A stretch of DNA of 64,000 nucleotides from Burkholderia lata (GTDB lineage: Bacteria > Pseudomonadota > Gammaproteobacteria > Burkholderiales > Burkholderiaceae), in NCBI RefSeq assembly GCF_000012945.1, contig NC_007511.1, positions 744,001-808,000 of the forward strand, read 5' to 3'. The translations under genes were made by a program, and so were the position numbers. The notes beneath the pieces are model-generated. The model did not search any database, was not told where the DNA came from, and saw nothing but the letters and a program-made list of their open reading frames with translations. Shown piece by piece: positions 48,691-56,881 of the stretch (the first letter of the stretch is position 1; each line of letters opens with the position of its first letter).

Positions 48691-48882
48691 ATGGTTCGGA
48701 CGGAACTGAGAGTCGTGCTGGCGGCCATCGCCACCTTCATCATGCTGGGCGGCATCGCCGTGGCGATCCACGGGCTGCTGTTCGATCTGACCGATGCGGT
48801 GCGATACGGGGCGGCCGCGATTGCGGTGGGCGCCACGACGGCTGCCATCGCGCTCAACGTCTGGCCGAACGATCCTCACTGA
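48691..48882 (+). CDS. Small two-helix membrane protein
   Basis: A 63-residue protein with two hydrophobic stretches (VVLAAIATFIMLGGIAVAI and YGAAAIAVGATTAAIALNVW). The ATG at 48691 follows GGAGAGG (48679-48685) at good spacing; longer in-frame starts upstream at 48607 lack one. No family recognised. It stands alone between the hairpin repeats and the DUF1488 gene. Confidence 0.6.
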   Translation: MVRTELRVVLAAIATFIMLGGIAVAIHGLLFDLTDAVRYGAAAIAVGATTAAIALNVWPNDPH

Positions 48883-49122
48883 CGCCGCTTGTCGAAACGG
48901 TGCCGGATGCCGCGCTGATCAGAGGAAATGCGCGTCGGAACGACGCATGCCGGAAAATTTGTCTCCTGCGCGAAACCGTCTAAAGTGGAAAGCAACCGGC
49001 ATGCATTGTCCGCGCCATCATCCGCGGGCCGCGCCTCCGCCGGCGAGCCCGCGTACATTTCGTCCGGCCGGTAGCGGACGACGGACGCGGTCATTCGTTT
49101 TCTACCGGTCGAGGCGGCTCCC

Positions 49123-49410
49123 ATGCAGATCCATTTCACGAACGAGAAGCCCGAGTATTCGGGGCGCGACCTGATGCTTGCGTTCACGGCGTTGGTCAAT
49201 GGCGAGCGCGTCCAATGTCAGATCACCGCCGAGGCGCTGGAAGATCACTTCGGCGCGGCGTCGCCGCGCTTCGAGGACATGGTCGGCGCATTCGACCAGC
49301 ACCGCGACCGTATCGAGGCGGCTGCACGGCGCCTGCTGTCGGAGACGCGCGCGCAATGCGTGACGCTGCGCAGCGGCTACGTCCGCTTCTACGAGGCCAA
49401 CTGGCGCTGA
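49123..49410 (+). CDS. DUF1488 family protein
   Basis: A 95-residue soluble protein with the family look of DUF1488: an N-terminal beta-rich part (MQIHFTNEKPEYSGRDLML), then FTALVNGERVQCQITAEALEDHFG and a helical end with RRLLSETRAQ. Start at 49123. The function of the family is not known to me. No partner genes adjacent. Confidence 0.75.
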   Translation: MQIHFTNEKPEYSGRDLMLAFTALVNGERVQCQITAEALEDHFGAASPRFEDMVGAFDQHRDRIEAAARRLLSETRAQCVTLRSGYVRFYEANWR

Positions 49411-49643
49411 TGACACGACGCTCGTCTTGCGGCGCGCATCGCTGAGCGTTGCGCACGCGAAGACGTTGCCTTTCATGCGATGCCGTTCGGCGGGGCCGGG
49501 CGGCATTTTCGTATGCGGGCCGCACCGGATTGCTGCTGCACCGGGCCGGCTGCTAGTGTGCCGACACGAACCGGCGTCTCGATTCGTCAGGATCGCAGAG
49601 AAAATCATTCGAATACCAACACAATAAAAAGAGGGCACCGCAC

Positions 49644-51602
49644 GTGGATACTCGTTCGGGATGGGGGAAGGCGCGCCGTCTGCTGGCAGGCGCATGGTTG
49701 CTCGCAGCCGGCATGTCGATGGCCGATGCGGTGGTTCGATCGGATGACGACGCGATCGGTCAGGGCGCGCCAGGTGAGGTCAACATCGTCGCGGGCGATG
49801 TCACGACGGGCGGTATCGTCGTGGCGCCGGGTCGCGTCGCGACGCCGTGTCATCGGCTCGCGGGCCGGCAGGCGTTCGACATCGCCTCGCCCGACGGCCA
49901 CCGTCATCCCGCGCGTCTCGTCGCGGGCAACCAGGATCGCGACATCTGCATCGTCGAGGCGACGGATCTCGACGTCGCCGCGGTGCCGTTGACGGCGCGA
50001 AGCCCGGAATCGGCCACGACCGTCTATCTGGCGGGCGCGCGATTCGGCCGTCGTGATCCCGTTGCGCTGCGCGCATGCTGCCATGCATGGGCCGCGGACG
50101 GCGGCATGCATTCCGGCGTGCTCGCGTCGCCGAATCCGGCGGCGCCGCGCCTGCCCGAACCGGGCGCCGGCGTCTACGACGAGCAGGGCAATCTGATCGG
50201 CATGGTGGGCGCCCACGCGGACAATGCCGCGTCGCTCTACATGGTGCTGCCCGTCGAGTGGATTGCGACCGTGGCGGCGAAGATGCCGGCCGTCGACCTG
50301 CCGCTCCAATCGACCGCCTGGATGAGCCAGGCGCGCGCGTACGCGGTGGCGAACGACGTCGACGGGCTGATTCGCCATGACCTTGCATGGACGGCAGCGC
50401 GACCGCAAAGCGCGTGGGCTTGGAACAACCTCGGCAATGCCTATCACATGAGCCGGCTGCCCGATCGCGGTGCGCTCAGCCTGGCCGCCTATCGCCGTTC
50501 GGTCGAAAACGACCCGTCGTACGTATTTGGCTGGAGTTCGCTCGGCAACACCTATGCCGAGCTGGGGCAGATGGATCGCGCACTCGACGCGTTTCATGCC
50601 GGCATGCGTGCCGATCCGTCGGACGCGATGCTGCCGATGAATCTCGGCATCGCGTATTTGCGGCGCGGCGACAAGGCCGCTGCGCGACCGTTGTTCGAAC
50701 GGGGCGTACATGAGCTGTCTGGTTCGCGCCAGGCCGACGCGTGGAGTCTGCTGGCCTCGACGCAGCCGGATGCCCAGGCCACCATCGGCGTGCTGCACGA
50801 CGGGTTGAAGGCCTTTCCCGGCGATATGCGGCTTTGGTACGCACTCGGCCGCGCGCAATACGATCTCGGCCACCTCGCGGACGCGATCGCCAGTTACCAG
50901 CACGCACTGAGCGCGCAGAAGGGCAGCGATCCCGCCACGACCGCACTCATTCAGGGTGCGCTAACCCAGGCGTATGCGCTGCAAGGTCAGTCCGGCAATG
51001 CGTCCACCGCGATGCACAGTGCGGTTGAAGCGGCGCCGGACAATGCCGAATACTGGTTGCGGCTCGGCGCGCTGTACATGACGCAGTCGAACTACGTCGA
51101 TGCGTTGAGTGCACTTGATCGATCCATCAAGCTGAACGACGGAGACGTGAGGGCATGGCGGATGCACGGCGTGACGCTGGCGCAACTGGGCCAGCATGTG
51201 CAGGCCGTCGCATCGTTCCGGCGCGCGGTTGCGCTGGACGAATCGCTACCGGCGGGGTGGGTGGTGCTCGCGGGCGAGCTGAACCAGATCGGCCAGCCCG
51301 ACGAAGCGTCGACCGCGGCGGCGCATGCATTGAAGCTTGACCCGTCGAACCGGCTGGCGCGGGAGGCGATGGGCATCGCGGCGATTCGCGGCAAGCGGCC
51401 CGACGCGGCAGTCGGGATCTTCGAGGATTTGAACCGCGCGTATCCCGACGACGCGCAACTCATGGCCAACCTGGCGGTCGCTTATCGCCGCACCGGGCGG
51501 GCCGATGACGCGGTGCAGTTGTATCGCCGCGTCAAGACGCTCGACCCGACGCTGGCGCAGCGGCTGTACGACGAGGAGCTCAAGGGCGTCGCGACCCCTT
51601 GA
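49644..51602 (+). CDS. Trypsin-like pseudoprotease fused to TPR repeats
   Basis: A 652-residue secreted or periplasmic protein. The signal peptide is near residues 10-28 (RRLLAGAWLLAAGMSMADAV). Residues about 40-220 show a trypsin-like fold with H70 (VATPCHRLAGR) and D100 (NQDRDICIVEA) in place, but the serine motif reads EPGAGVYDEQGNLIGM with P173 where serine is expected. Residues about 230-650 hold around ten TPR units (AWAWNNLGNAYHM, GWSSLGNTYAELGQMDRAL, WVVLAGELNQIGQPDEAS). It is probably a protein-binding scaffold rather than an active protease. A terminator hairpin follows its stop. Confidence 0.8.
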   Translation: MDTRSGWGKARRLLAGAWLLAAGMSMADAVVRSDDDAIGQGAPGEVNIVAGDVTTGGIVVAPGRVATPCHRLAGRQAFDIASPDGHRHPARLVAGNQDRDICIVEATDLDVAAVPLTARSPESATTVYLAGARFGRRDPVALRACCHAWAADGGMHSGVLASPNPAAPRLPEPGAGVYDEQGNLIGMVGAHADNAASLYMVLPVEWIATVAAKMPAVDLPLQSTAWMSQARAYAVANDVDGLIRHDLAWTAARPQSAWAWNNLGNAYHMSRLPDRGALSLAAYRRSVENDPSYVFGWSSLGNTYAELGQMDRALDAFHAGMRADPSDAMLPMNLGIAYLRRGDKAAARPLFERGVHELSGSRQADAWSLLASTQPDAQATIGVLHDGLKAFPGDMRLWYALGRAQYDLGHLADAIASYQHALSAQKGSDPATTALIQGALTQAYALQGQSGNASTAMHSAVEAAPDNAEYWLRLGALYMTQSNYVDALSALDRSIKLNDGDVRAWRMHGVTLAQLGQHVQAVASFRRAVALDESLPAGWVVLAGELNQIGQPDEASTAAAHALKLDPSNRLAREAMGIAAIRGKRPDAAVGIFEDLNRAYPDDAQLMANLAVAYRRTGRADDAVQLYRRVKTLDPTLAQRLYDEELKGVATP

Positions 51603-51643
51603 TCCGCGCGGACAAGGCGGCGGCAGTCACGGCGCGCACAACG

Positions 51644-51672
51644 AAAAACGCCACCCGAAGGTGGCGTTTTTT
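51644..51672. terminator. Bidirectional rho-independent terminator
   Basis: An 8-bp stem ACGCCACC/GGTGGCGT with loop CGAA, flanked by A5 on the left and T6 on the right. It lies between the plus-strand TPR gene and the minus-strand purine permease gene, so it can stop transcription from both sides. Confidence 0.9.
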
Positions 51673-51707
51673 CATCGTGCATCAAGCATCGCGCCGAAGC
51701 GCCACCA

Positions 51708-53009
51708 TCACTCGCTGCCGAGATAGAAGAAGCGGAACAGGAACACGGCTGCGATGAGCCACACGATCGGCTTGACCGAGCGGGCCTGGCCCGTCAGCAG
51801 CTTGAGGCCGCCGTAAGCGATGAAGCCGAATGCCACACCGTTCGCGATCGAGTACGTGAACGGCATCAGCAGCGCGGTCAGTGCAGCCGGCACGGCTTCC
51901 GTTGCATCGTCCCACGGCACCTCGACCATCTCGCGCAGCATCAGGCACGACACGTACAGCAGTGCCGGTGCCGTGGCGTACGCCGGCACGACGCCGGCGA
52001 GCGGCGCGATGAACAGGCACGCGAGGAACAGCACTGCGACGGTGATGGCCGTCACGCCCGTGCGGCCGCCGGCCTGCACGCCCGACGCGCTTTCGATATA
52101 CGCGGTGGTCGACGACGTTCCGAGCACCGAGCCCGCGACGATCGCCGTGCTGTCGGCGAGCAGCGCCTTGTTCAGGCGGTTCATCTTGCCTTCGACGAGC
52201 AGGCCCGCGCGGTTCGCGACGCCCATCAGCGTGCCCGTCGCGTCGAACAGCTCGACGAGGAAGAACACGAGGATCACGTTGATGATGCCGGTCGACAGCG
52301 CCGCGCGGATGTCGAGCTTGAACAGCGTCGCGTCGATCGACGGCGGCGCGGAGAACACGCCGTGGAACTGGTTGTCACCGAAGAAGAACGACAGGATCGT
52401 GACGCCGATGATGCCGATCAGGATCGCGCCGCGCACGCGCAGGTGGTCGAGCGTGACGATCGTGAAGAAGCCGACGATCGCGAGGATCGTGTCGTGCTTG
52501 TGCAGGTCGCCCAGCGTGACGAGCGTGGCCGGGTTGCCGACGATCACACCCGAGGTCTTCAGCGAGATGATGCCGAGGAACAGGCCGATACCCGCGGTGA
52601 TCGAGATCCGCAGCGATTTCGGAATGCCGTTGACGATCGCCTCGCGTACGCGGAACAGCGTGACGAGCAGGAACAGGCAGCCCGAGATGAACACCGCGCC
52701 GAGCGCGGCCTGCCACGTGAAGCCCATCCCCTTGACGACCGTGTACGCGAAATACGCGTTCAGGCCCATGCCGGGCGCGCACGCGATCGGGTAGTTCGCG
52801 TACAGGCCCATGATGAGCGACGCCAGTGCCGCGACGAGGCAGGTCGCGACGAACACGGATTCCTTCGGCATGCCGGCGTCGCCGAGGATCGCGGGGTTGA
52901 CGAAGATGATGTAAGCCATCGTCAGGAACGTGGTGACGCCCGCGAGTATTTCGGTGCGGAAGTCGGTGCCGGCTTCAGCGAAGCCGAAATACCGCTTGAT
53001 GGATTCCAT
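51708..53009 (-). CDS. AzgA-type purine (adenine/guanine/hypoxanthine) permease
   Basis: A 433-residue inner-membrane transporter of the NCS2/AzgA family with about 13 hydrophobic segments. Family blocks: ILAGVTTFLTMAYIIFVNP, ACAPGMGLNAYFAY, FFLVELFDATGTLMGV and STTAYIESASGVQAGGRTG. The start MESIKRYF at 53009 fits the family N-terminus and follows GGAG; the open frame above it is not credible. It imports purine bases by proton symport in known members. No purine riboswitch pairing was recognised upstream. Confidence 0.92.
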   Translation of the reverse strand: MESIKRYFGFAEAGTDFRTEILAGVTTFLTMAYIIFVNPAILGDAGMPKESVFVATCLVAALASLIMGLYANYPIACAPGMGLNAYFAYTVVKGMGFTWQAALGAVFISGCLFLLVTLFRVREAIVNGIPKSLRISITAGIGLFLGIISLKTSGVIVGNPATLVTLGDLHKHDTILAIVGFFTIVTLDHLRVRGAILIGIIGVTILSFFFGDNQFHGVFSAPPSIDATLFKLDIRAALSTGIINVILVFFLVELFDATGTLMGVANRAGLLVEGKMNRLNKALLADSTAIVAGSVLGTSSTTAYIESASGVQAGGRTGVTAITVAVLFLACLFIAPLAGVVPAYATAPALLYVSCLMLREMVEVPWDDATEAVPAALTALLMPFTYSIANGVAFGFIAYGGLKLLTGQARSVKPIVWLIAAVFLFRFFYLGSE

Positions 53010-53798
53010 GAAGGCGTTTCTCCGGTCGGGTTGTCGTGTTGCTTGTTGTGCCGAATTGTTGTAAAGGCAGCGCGCGGCCGGCTTACTGTAACCAGCCACT
53101 ATTGCCCGGCTATCGGCGGATTGTAATAGCGCGGATAGCTCGGACGATATAGTTGGAGGGCACGATCGAAAGATCGATCGGCTGCCTGCGCGCGAACGGT
53201 CTGGCAGCCCGGCCGCGCGGCGAAGGCGCGCATTTTACCGGTTCGGGCGGAACGGGCCGGAAGAAATGGCTGAAACGGGAGCGGGATGTGCGAACGACGC
53301 CGGCCGATGCGTGCGCAACGGCGTGCAGGGCGGAACGCGCGGCGTATCGCGCGGCGCGGGAGCGGGATGACATCCGACTGAAACGGAGCGCCGGCATGCT
53401 GGACGAACGCGGAGCATGCAGCGCGTGCGCGCAAGCGCACGTGCGCGGCCGGTACGGATGCCCGGCAGCGGCGTGCAGCGGCCATTCGTCAGTCCAGACG
53501 GTTGCAGATATCGGGCTATCCTGCGCCGAAGCCGTCCCGCCCGCAACTGTCATTTCGTGATGCGGGGGCGACTGTGGTTTCTGTGTAAAAGATTGCAAGA
53601 CCCCATCGCATAAACCGGCAAGTCTTTCTAGGATAGATACACCGCGCATGCACACGCCGGCCGGTAATTGCCGACGCGGGGGAGTCGCAGTCCGTGCAGG
53701 CCGGGCGGTGTAGTGCGGTCAAGGCCGTTGCGTGTTCGGGCAGGCACGGCCGCTTGCGATTGCCCGATGCGGGTTCGTCCGTAATCACGGAGGTCAGC
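53010..53798. other. Gap of about 790 bp with no clear gene
   Basis: An unusually long gap for this window. Short frames such as 53153-53560 (+) lack ribosome sites and have arginine- and alanine-rich translations typical of chance frames in GC-rich DNA. The part at 53575-53640 is more AT-rich and may contain the promoter of the gene at 53799. Small RNAs cannot be excluded. Confidence 0.4.
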
Positions 53799-54077
53799 AT
53801 GTTGAACTGGATCAGCCGTTGGGCGATGCGACACGCCCCCACGCCGGAAAAAACCGCTGCGTCGATGCTCGTGACGGCGCGCATGGAACTGTTCGCTGCC
53901 GAACAGCGCGTCATCGACGCGAAATTACAAGCGGATTACTGGCGCACACGTGTGTCATTCCTCGAAGAGGTGCAGAAGCAGGGCATCGATCCGTGGGTGA
54001 CCTCGCAGGCGGCGCAACGTCCCGACCTCGAGTCCACTCCCCGAAGCACGGGCCCGCGTCTCGCCGCCAGCACCTGA
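53799..54077 (+). CDS. Hypothetical small helical protein
   Basis: A 92-residue soluble protein. The ATG at 53799 follows ACGGAGG at proper spacing. The middle is strongly helical (MELFAAEQRVIDAKLQADYW, residues about 29-48) and ends in FLEEVQKQGIDPWV. No family recognised. It faces the DUF2917 genes tail to tail. Confidence 0.65.
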   Translation: MLNWISRWAMRHAPTPEKTAASMLVTARMELFAAEQRVIDAKLQADYWRTRVSFLEEVQKQGIDPWVTSQAAQRPDLESTPRSTGPRLAAST

Positions 54078-54237
54078 TGCCCCTGTTGCATCCCGTCGCT
54101 GCGCACGGCGCGCGATCGCACGCGGCACGCACCGGCGTGCCGCGTCATTCGATGCGCACCTGCGGCGCGTAACGCCGCAGGTGCGTCCGTTTCCGGTCGC
54201 GGCCGTTCCGCGTCTCGCGTGCCTGACGGCGCGTCGC

Positions 54238-54612
54238 TTATCCGCTCGTTCTCCCTGCCCCGAAGAGCAAACGTTGCACTTGCGCGAGCGTGCGCCTGAA
54301 GCGCTCGCCGCGACGCACGAATGCGGTCGTGAGCGTCGCTTCGGTCGACCGGTCCGCATCGGTGCCGAGCCAGATGCGCTCGCCACGTGCGATGCGCAGC
54401 ACGTCGCCGGGCTGCACCCAGTAGTCGTCGACGCACGGCGGGCGCGTGACCCACAGCGCCGCGCCATGCGTGCGGAGCTCCGCGTCCTGCGGCGCGCGCC
54501 ACGTCAGCGTCGTGCGCGGCGCGACCGCGAAACGGATCACGACAGTCGGTAACGCGATCGTGCCGGCACGGCGCCGATCGGGACGGTCAAACAGCGGGCT
54601 TGCCTGGTCCAT
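54238..54612 (-). CDS. DUF2917 family protein, copy 1
   Basis: A 124-residue protein with the DUF2917 pattern VAPRTTLTWRAPQDAELRTHG and PCVDDYWVQPGDVLRIARGERIWL, a small beta-rich (cupin-like) domain. The start MDQASP at 54612 follows GGAGAAG; the ATG four codons upstream is too close to that site. A second copy with a matching leader lies just upstream (54939-55328). Function not known. Confidence 0.8.
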   Translation of the reverse strand: MDQASPLFDRPDRRRAGTIALPTVVIRFAVAPRTTLTWRAPQDAELRTHGAALWVTRPPCVDDYWVQPGDVLRIARGERIWLGTDADRSTEATLTTAFVRRGERFRRTLAQVQRLLFGAGRTSG

Positions 54613-54655
54613 CGTCTTCTCCATTCAGTGAGCCGGACGGATGACGCGCACCAGA

Positions 54656-54689
54656 ACAAAAAGGCCTCATCCGTTTCCGGTGAGGCCTT
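54656..54689 (-). promoter_or_regulatory. Leader hairpin with U-run upstream of DUF2917 copy 1
   Basis: A 9-bp stem AAGGCCTCA/TGAGGCCTT with a T-rich tail (CCTTTTTGTT read on the minus strand). It lies in the presumed leader of copy 1, 44 bp before its start, and matches the leader of copy 2 almost base for base. It is either a terminator of the upstream copy or an attenuator of this one. Confidence 0.7.
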
Positions 54690-54809
54690 GTGTGACATGC
54701 GGTACTGCTCGACTGCTAACGCACACGCGCCTCCCGTGAACCATTCTTTCGAATGTTCATCGATCGATGAATCACGGCGGCGACGGACAGGTACGTAGGC
54801 ATGCGAACG

Positions 54810-54838
54810 AGTTTGTCTGCGTGGAACGGCGTTGTCAA
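54810..54838 (-). promoter_or_regulatory. Promoter-like pair before DUF2917 copy 1
   Basis: On the minus strand TTGACA (54838-54833) is followed after 17 nt by CAAACT (54815-54810). The same spacing and -35 box occur before copy 2. The -10 box is weak. Confidence 0.5.
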
Positions 54839-54938
54839 CGATAATTTTCGGGATAGGCGAGCGCGATGCATCGACGCGCGCACCTGGCATTGCGTGACGC
54901 CGCTGCATCCCCGTAGCGAGTGCGCAGCGGCGCTTTCG

Positions 54939-55328
54939 TCATGTGCGACTTCGGCTTCGACTTCGACATCGCCCGCGCAGCAAGCTGCGCATTCGCGCGA
55001 GCGCATGCTCCAGCCACGCGCCGCGTTTCATTGCGTATGCGGTCGTGATCGATGCTTCGGCCGGACGGTCGTCGTCGGTGCTCATCCAGATGCGATCGCC
55101 GCGCTGCACGCGCAGCACGTCGCCGGTTCGTATCCAGTAATCGTCGACGCTGCCCAGCCGCGTGACCCACAGCGTCGCGTCGTGCACACGGATCTCGGCG
55201 TCGTTTTGCGCGCACCATGTCAGCGTTTTGCGCGGCGCGACCGTGAATTGCATCACGACCCGCGGCAATGCGATCGCATCGGTGCGGCACCGATCGGGGC
55301 AGACAACCAGCCGGCTTGCTTGGTCCAT
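54939..55328 (-). CDS. DUF2917 family protein, copy 2
   Basis: A 129-residue paralogue of copy 1, with VAPRKTLTWCAQNDAEIRVHD and SVDDYWIRTGDVLRVQRGDRIWM. The start MDQASR at 55328 matches the copy 1 N-terminus. The C-terminus is Arg/Ser-rich (RCRSRSRSRT). The longer in-frame extension upstream runs through the leader hairpin and is not credible. Tandem duplication with copy 1 includes the leader and promoter region. Confidence 0.8.
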   Translation of the reverse strand: MDQASRLVVCPDRCRTDAIALPRVVMQFTVAPRKTLTWCAQNDAEIRVHDATLWVTRLGSVDDYWIRTGDVLRVQRGDRIWMSTDDDRPAEASITTAYAMKRGAWLEHALARMRSLLRGRCRSRSRSRT

Positions 55329-55372
55329 CGTCATCTCCATCCGTTGAGCCGGGCGGGATGACGCGCACCAAA

Positions 55373-55406
55373 ACAAAAAGGCCTCATCCGTTTCCGGCGA
55401 GGCCTT
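55373..55406 (-). promoter_or_regulatory. Leader hairpin with U-run upstream of DUF2917 copy 2
   Basis: Stem AAGGCCTC/GAGGCCTT followed by a T-rich tail on the minus strand, 45 bp before the copy 2 start. Same element as at 54656-54689, with one base change next to the stem. Confidence 0.7.
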
Positions 55407-55526
55407 GTGACATGCGCAACTGAATCTCGATGCTAACGCACAAGCGCCCCCGGTGATCGCCACGTATTGGCGTTCACTGGTGTTTTATGCGCGATGGCGG
55501 CGGGCTTGAGCGTAGGCATGCGAACG

Positions 55527-55555
55527 AGTGTGTCGCGCCGACGCAGCAATGTCAA
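55527..55555 (-). promoter_or_regulatory. Promoter-like pair before DUF2917 copy 2
   Basis: TTGACA (55555-55550 on the minus strand) and CACACT (55532-55527) with 17 nt between, matching the layout before copy 1. The shared flank GAAAATTA lies just upstream of both -35 boxes. Confidence 0.5.
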
Positions 55556-55579
55556 CGTAATTTTCGAGATACGTGTCGG

Positions 55580-55867
55580 TCACGCGTCGCGTTGCGCGAG
55601 CCCGTTCACGAGCAGCTCGGACAGCAGGCCCGTCATCCCTTCCGGGTGCGTGGCTGCGCGGGCCTTGAGCTGTTCGACGAGGTCGGCGTTGAGCTTGCAG
55701 GCGAACGGCACGAGGCCCTGTTCCTGGTCGAGCTTGCGCTGCGCGCGGCGGTCGAGCTTGGCTGCGTCGTCGGCACCCTTGCCGAAACGCGCGGAGCTTG
55801 ACTGCTTCAGCGCGTGCGTCAGCTTGAGCGCCTTGTTCTTTTCGAGATCGGTTTTCTTCATGGCCAT
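55580..55867 (-). CDS. Hypothetical protein, possibly ribbon-helix-helix-like
   Basis: A 95-residue basic protein. The start MAMKKT at 55867 follows GGAGG with 7 nt spacing. The N-terminus is lysine-rich (KKTDLEKNKALK); the C-terminal half reads CKLNADLVEQLKARAATHPEGM and TGLLSELLVNGL, a strand-helix-helix pattern as in small DNA-binding proteins. No family is recognised with certainty. It precedes the DUF2917 pair on the same strand. Confidence 0.65.
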   Translation of the reverse strand: MAMKKTDLEKNKALKLTHALKQSSSARFGKGADDAAKLDRRAQRKLDQEQGLVPFACKLNADLVEQLKARAATHPEGMTGLLSELLVNGLAQRDA

Positions 55868-55945
55868 CGCGGCACCTCCGGGAAATGAAGCCGCGATTGT
55901 ACGCATTTCGGCGGGCGGCGCCCGCCGAGCCGGCAGGAAGCCCGT

Positions 55946-56851
55946 TCAGGCACCCTTCGTCGTGCCCCAGTTGCCGCCGTGCGCGGCCGCCTGCGCGGCC
56001 GGCGAGCGGGCGAGGTAGGCGAGTGCCTGTTCGGTCGAGCCTTCGTGGTGCGGCGTATAGCTCGGCTTGAAATAGCGTAGCGCCGCGCCGATCACCTTCC
56101 AGAACGACGGCAGGTGCCCGCGCCGCGAGCCTTGCCACCACGCGAGCACGAAACCCGGGTAGCGGCCGGCGGCCGGGTCGCGCCGGTACATGAACTTCGC
56201 GCCCGTCGTGATGTAGTAGAGCAGCAGCAGGATCACGAACGCCATGTGCACGCAGCGTTCCGGATAGGTGCCGCCCAGGTGCCGGTAGATGTCGAACGCG
56301 ACCGTGCGGTGCTCGACTTCCTCCGCGCCGTGCCAGCGCAGCAGGTCGACCATCGTCGGGTCGGCCTTTCCTTCGTCGAGCCCGTGCGCGTTGAGCACCC
56401 AGTTGCCGAGATAGCCGAAGAAATGCTCGAGCGACGCGATCACCGCGAGCTGCTGGCGCAGCCAGAAACGCGTGTGGCCGATCTTCAGCCCGAGCGGCTG
56501 CTCGCCGAGCACGCGCGTGAAGAGGCGGTTGAGCTTCTGCGTGAACGGCTTCGTGTCGATCCCGTGCCGGTCGTAGTAGTGCTTGAGCACGCCGCCGTGC
56601 GAACGCGAATGCACGGCTTCCTGGCGCAGGAAGCCTTCGGCTTCGTCGCGCAGGCGCGCATCGGTGATCAGCGGTAGCGCCTTGTTGTACACGCGGCAGA
56701 ACCACAGCTCGCCTTCCGGGAACAGCAGGTTCAGCGTGTTGATGATGTGCGTGCTGCCCGGGTCGTTCGGCACCCACGTAATCGGCGTGTCGCTGAAGTC
56801 GAACTTCACGTGCCGGGCCTTGATCTTGTGATAGTCGACGGTATCGGTCAT
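55946..56851 (-). CDS. Predicted metal-dependent hydrolase, ferritin-like (PF10118 type)
   Basis: A 301-residue protein of the COG3687 type. Carboxylate/histidine motifs for a di-metal centre are visible: FLRQEAVHSRSH near residue 74-85, ASLEHFFGY and WHGAEEVEHRTVAFD near 170-185. A hydrophobic helix (FVILLLLYYITTG) lies near 205. The reaction is unknown. It is the last of three same-strand genes with the hydrolase-SDR fusion (30 bp gap) and the M24 peptidase, which are probably co-transcribed. Confidence 0.85.
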   Translation of the reverse strand: MTDTVDYHKIKARHVKFDFSDTPITWVPNDPGSTHIINTLNLLFPEGELWFCRVYNKALPLITDARLRDEAEGFLRQEAVHSRSHGGVLKHYYDRHGIDTKPFTQKLNRLFTRVLGEQPLGLKIGHTRFWLRQQLAVIASLEHFFGYLGNWVLNAHGLDEGKADPTMVDLLRWHGAEEVEHRTVAFDIYRHLGGTYPERCVHMAFVILLLLYYITTGAKFMYRRDPAAGRYPGFVLAWWQGSRRGHLPSFWKVIGAALRYFKPSYTPHHEGSTEQALAYLARSPAAQAAAHGGNWGTTKGA

Positions 56852-56881
56852 TTGTGTCTCCCTGTGCGGCGCCGTGCGCCG

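Noticed and set aside
53010..53160. Purine riboswitch upstream of the AzgA permease
   Set aside because: No three-way junction with the conserved purine-aptamer loops could be recognised.
53153..53560. Possible gene in the long gap after the purine permease
   Set aside because: No ribosome-binding site, Arg/Ala/Gly-rich translation, and competing frames of similar length on the other strand.
54537..54908. Leader peptide sharing a SPETDEAFLFWCA stretch in both DUF2917 leaders
   Set aside because: The shared translation is explained by the conserved hairpin DNA; in one copy the frame runs into the gene and in the other it does not, so selection on a peptide is unlikely.
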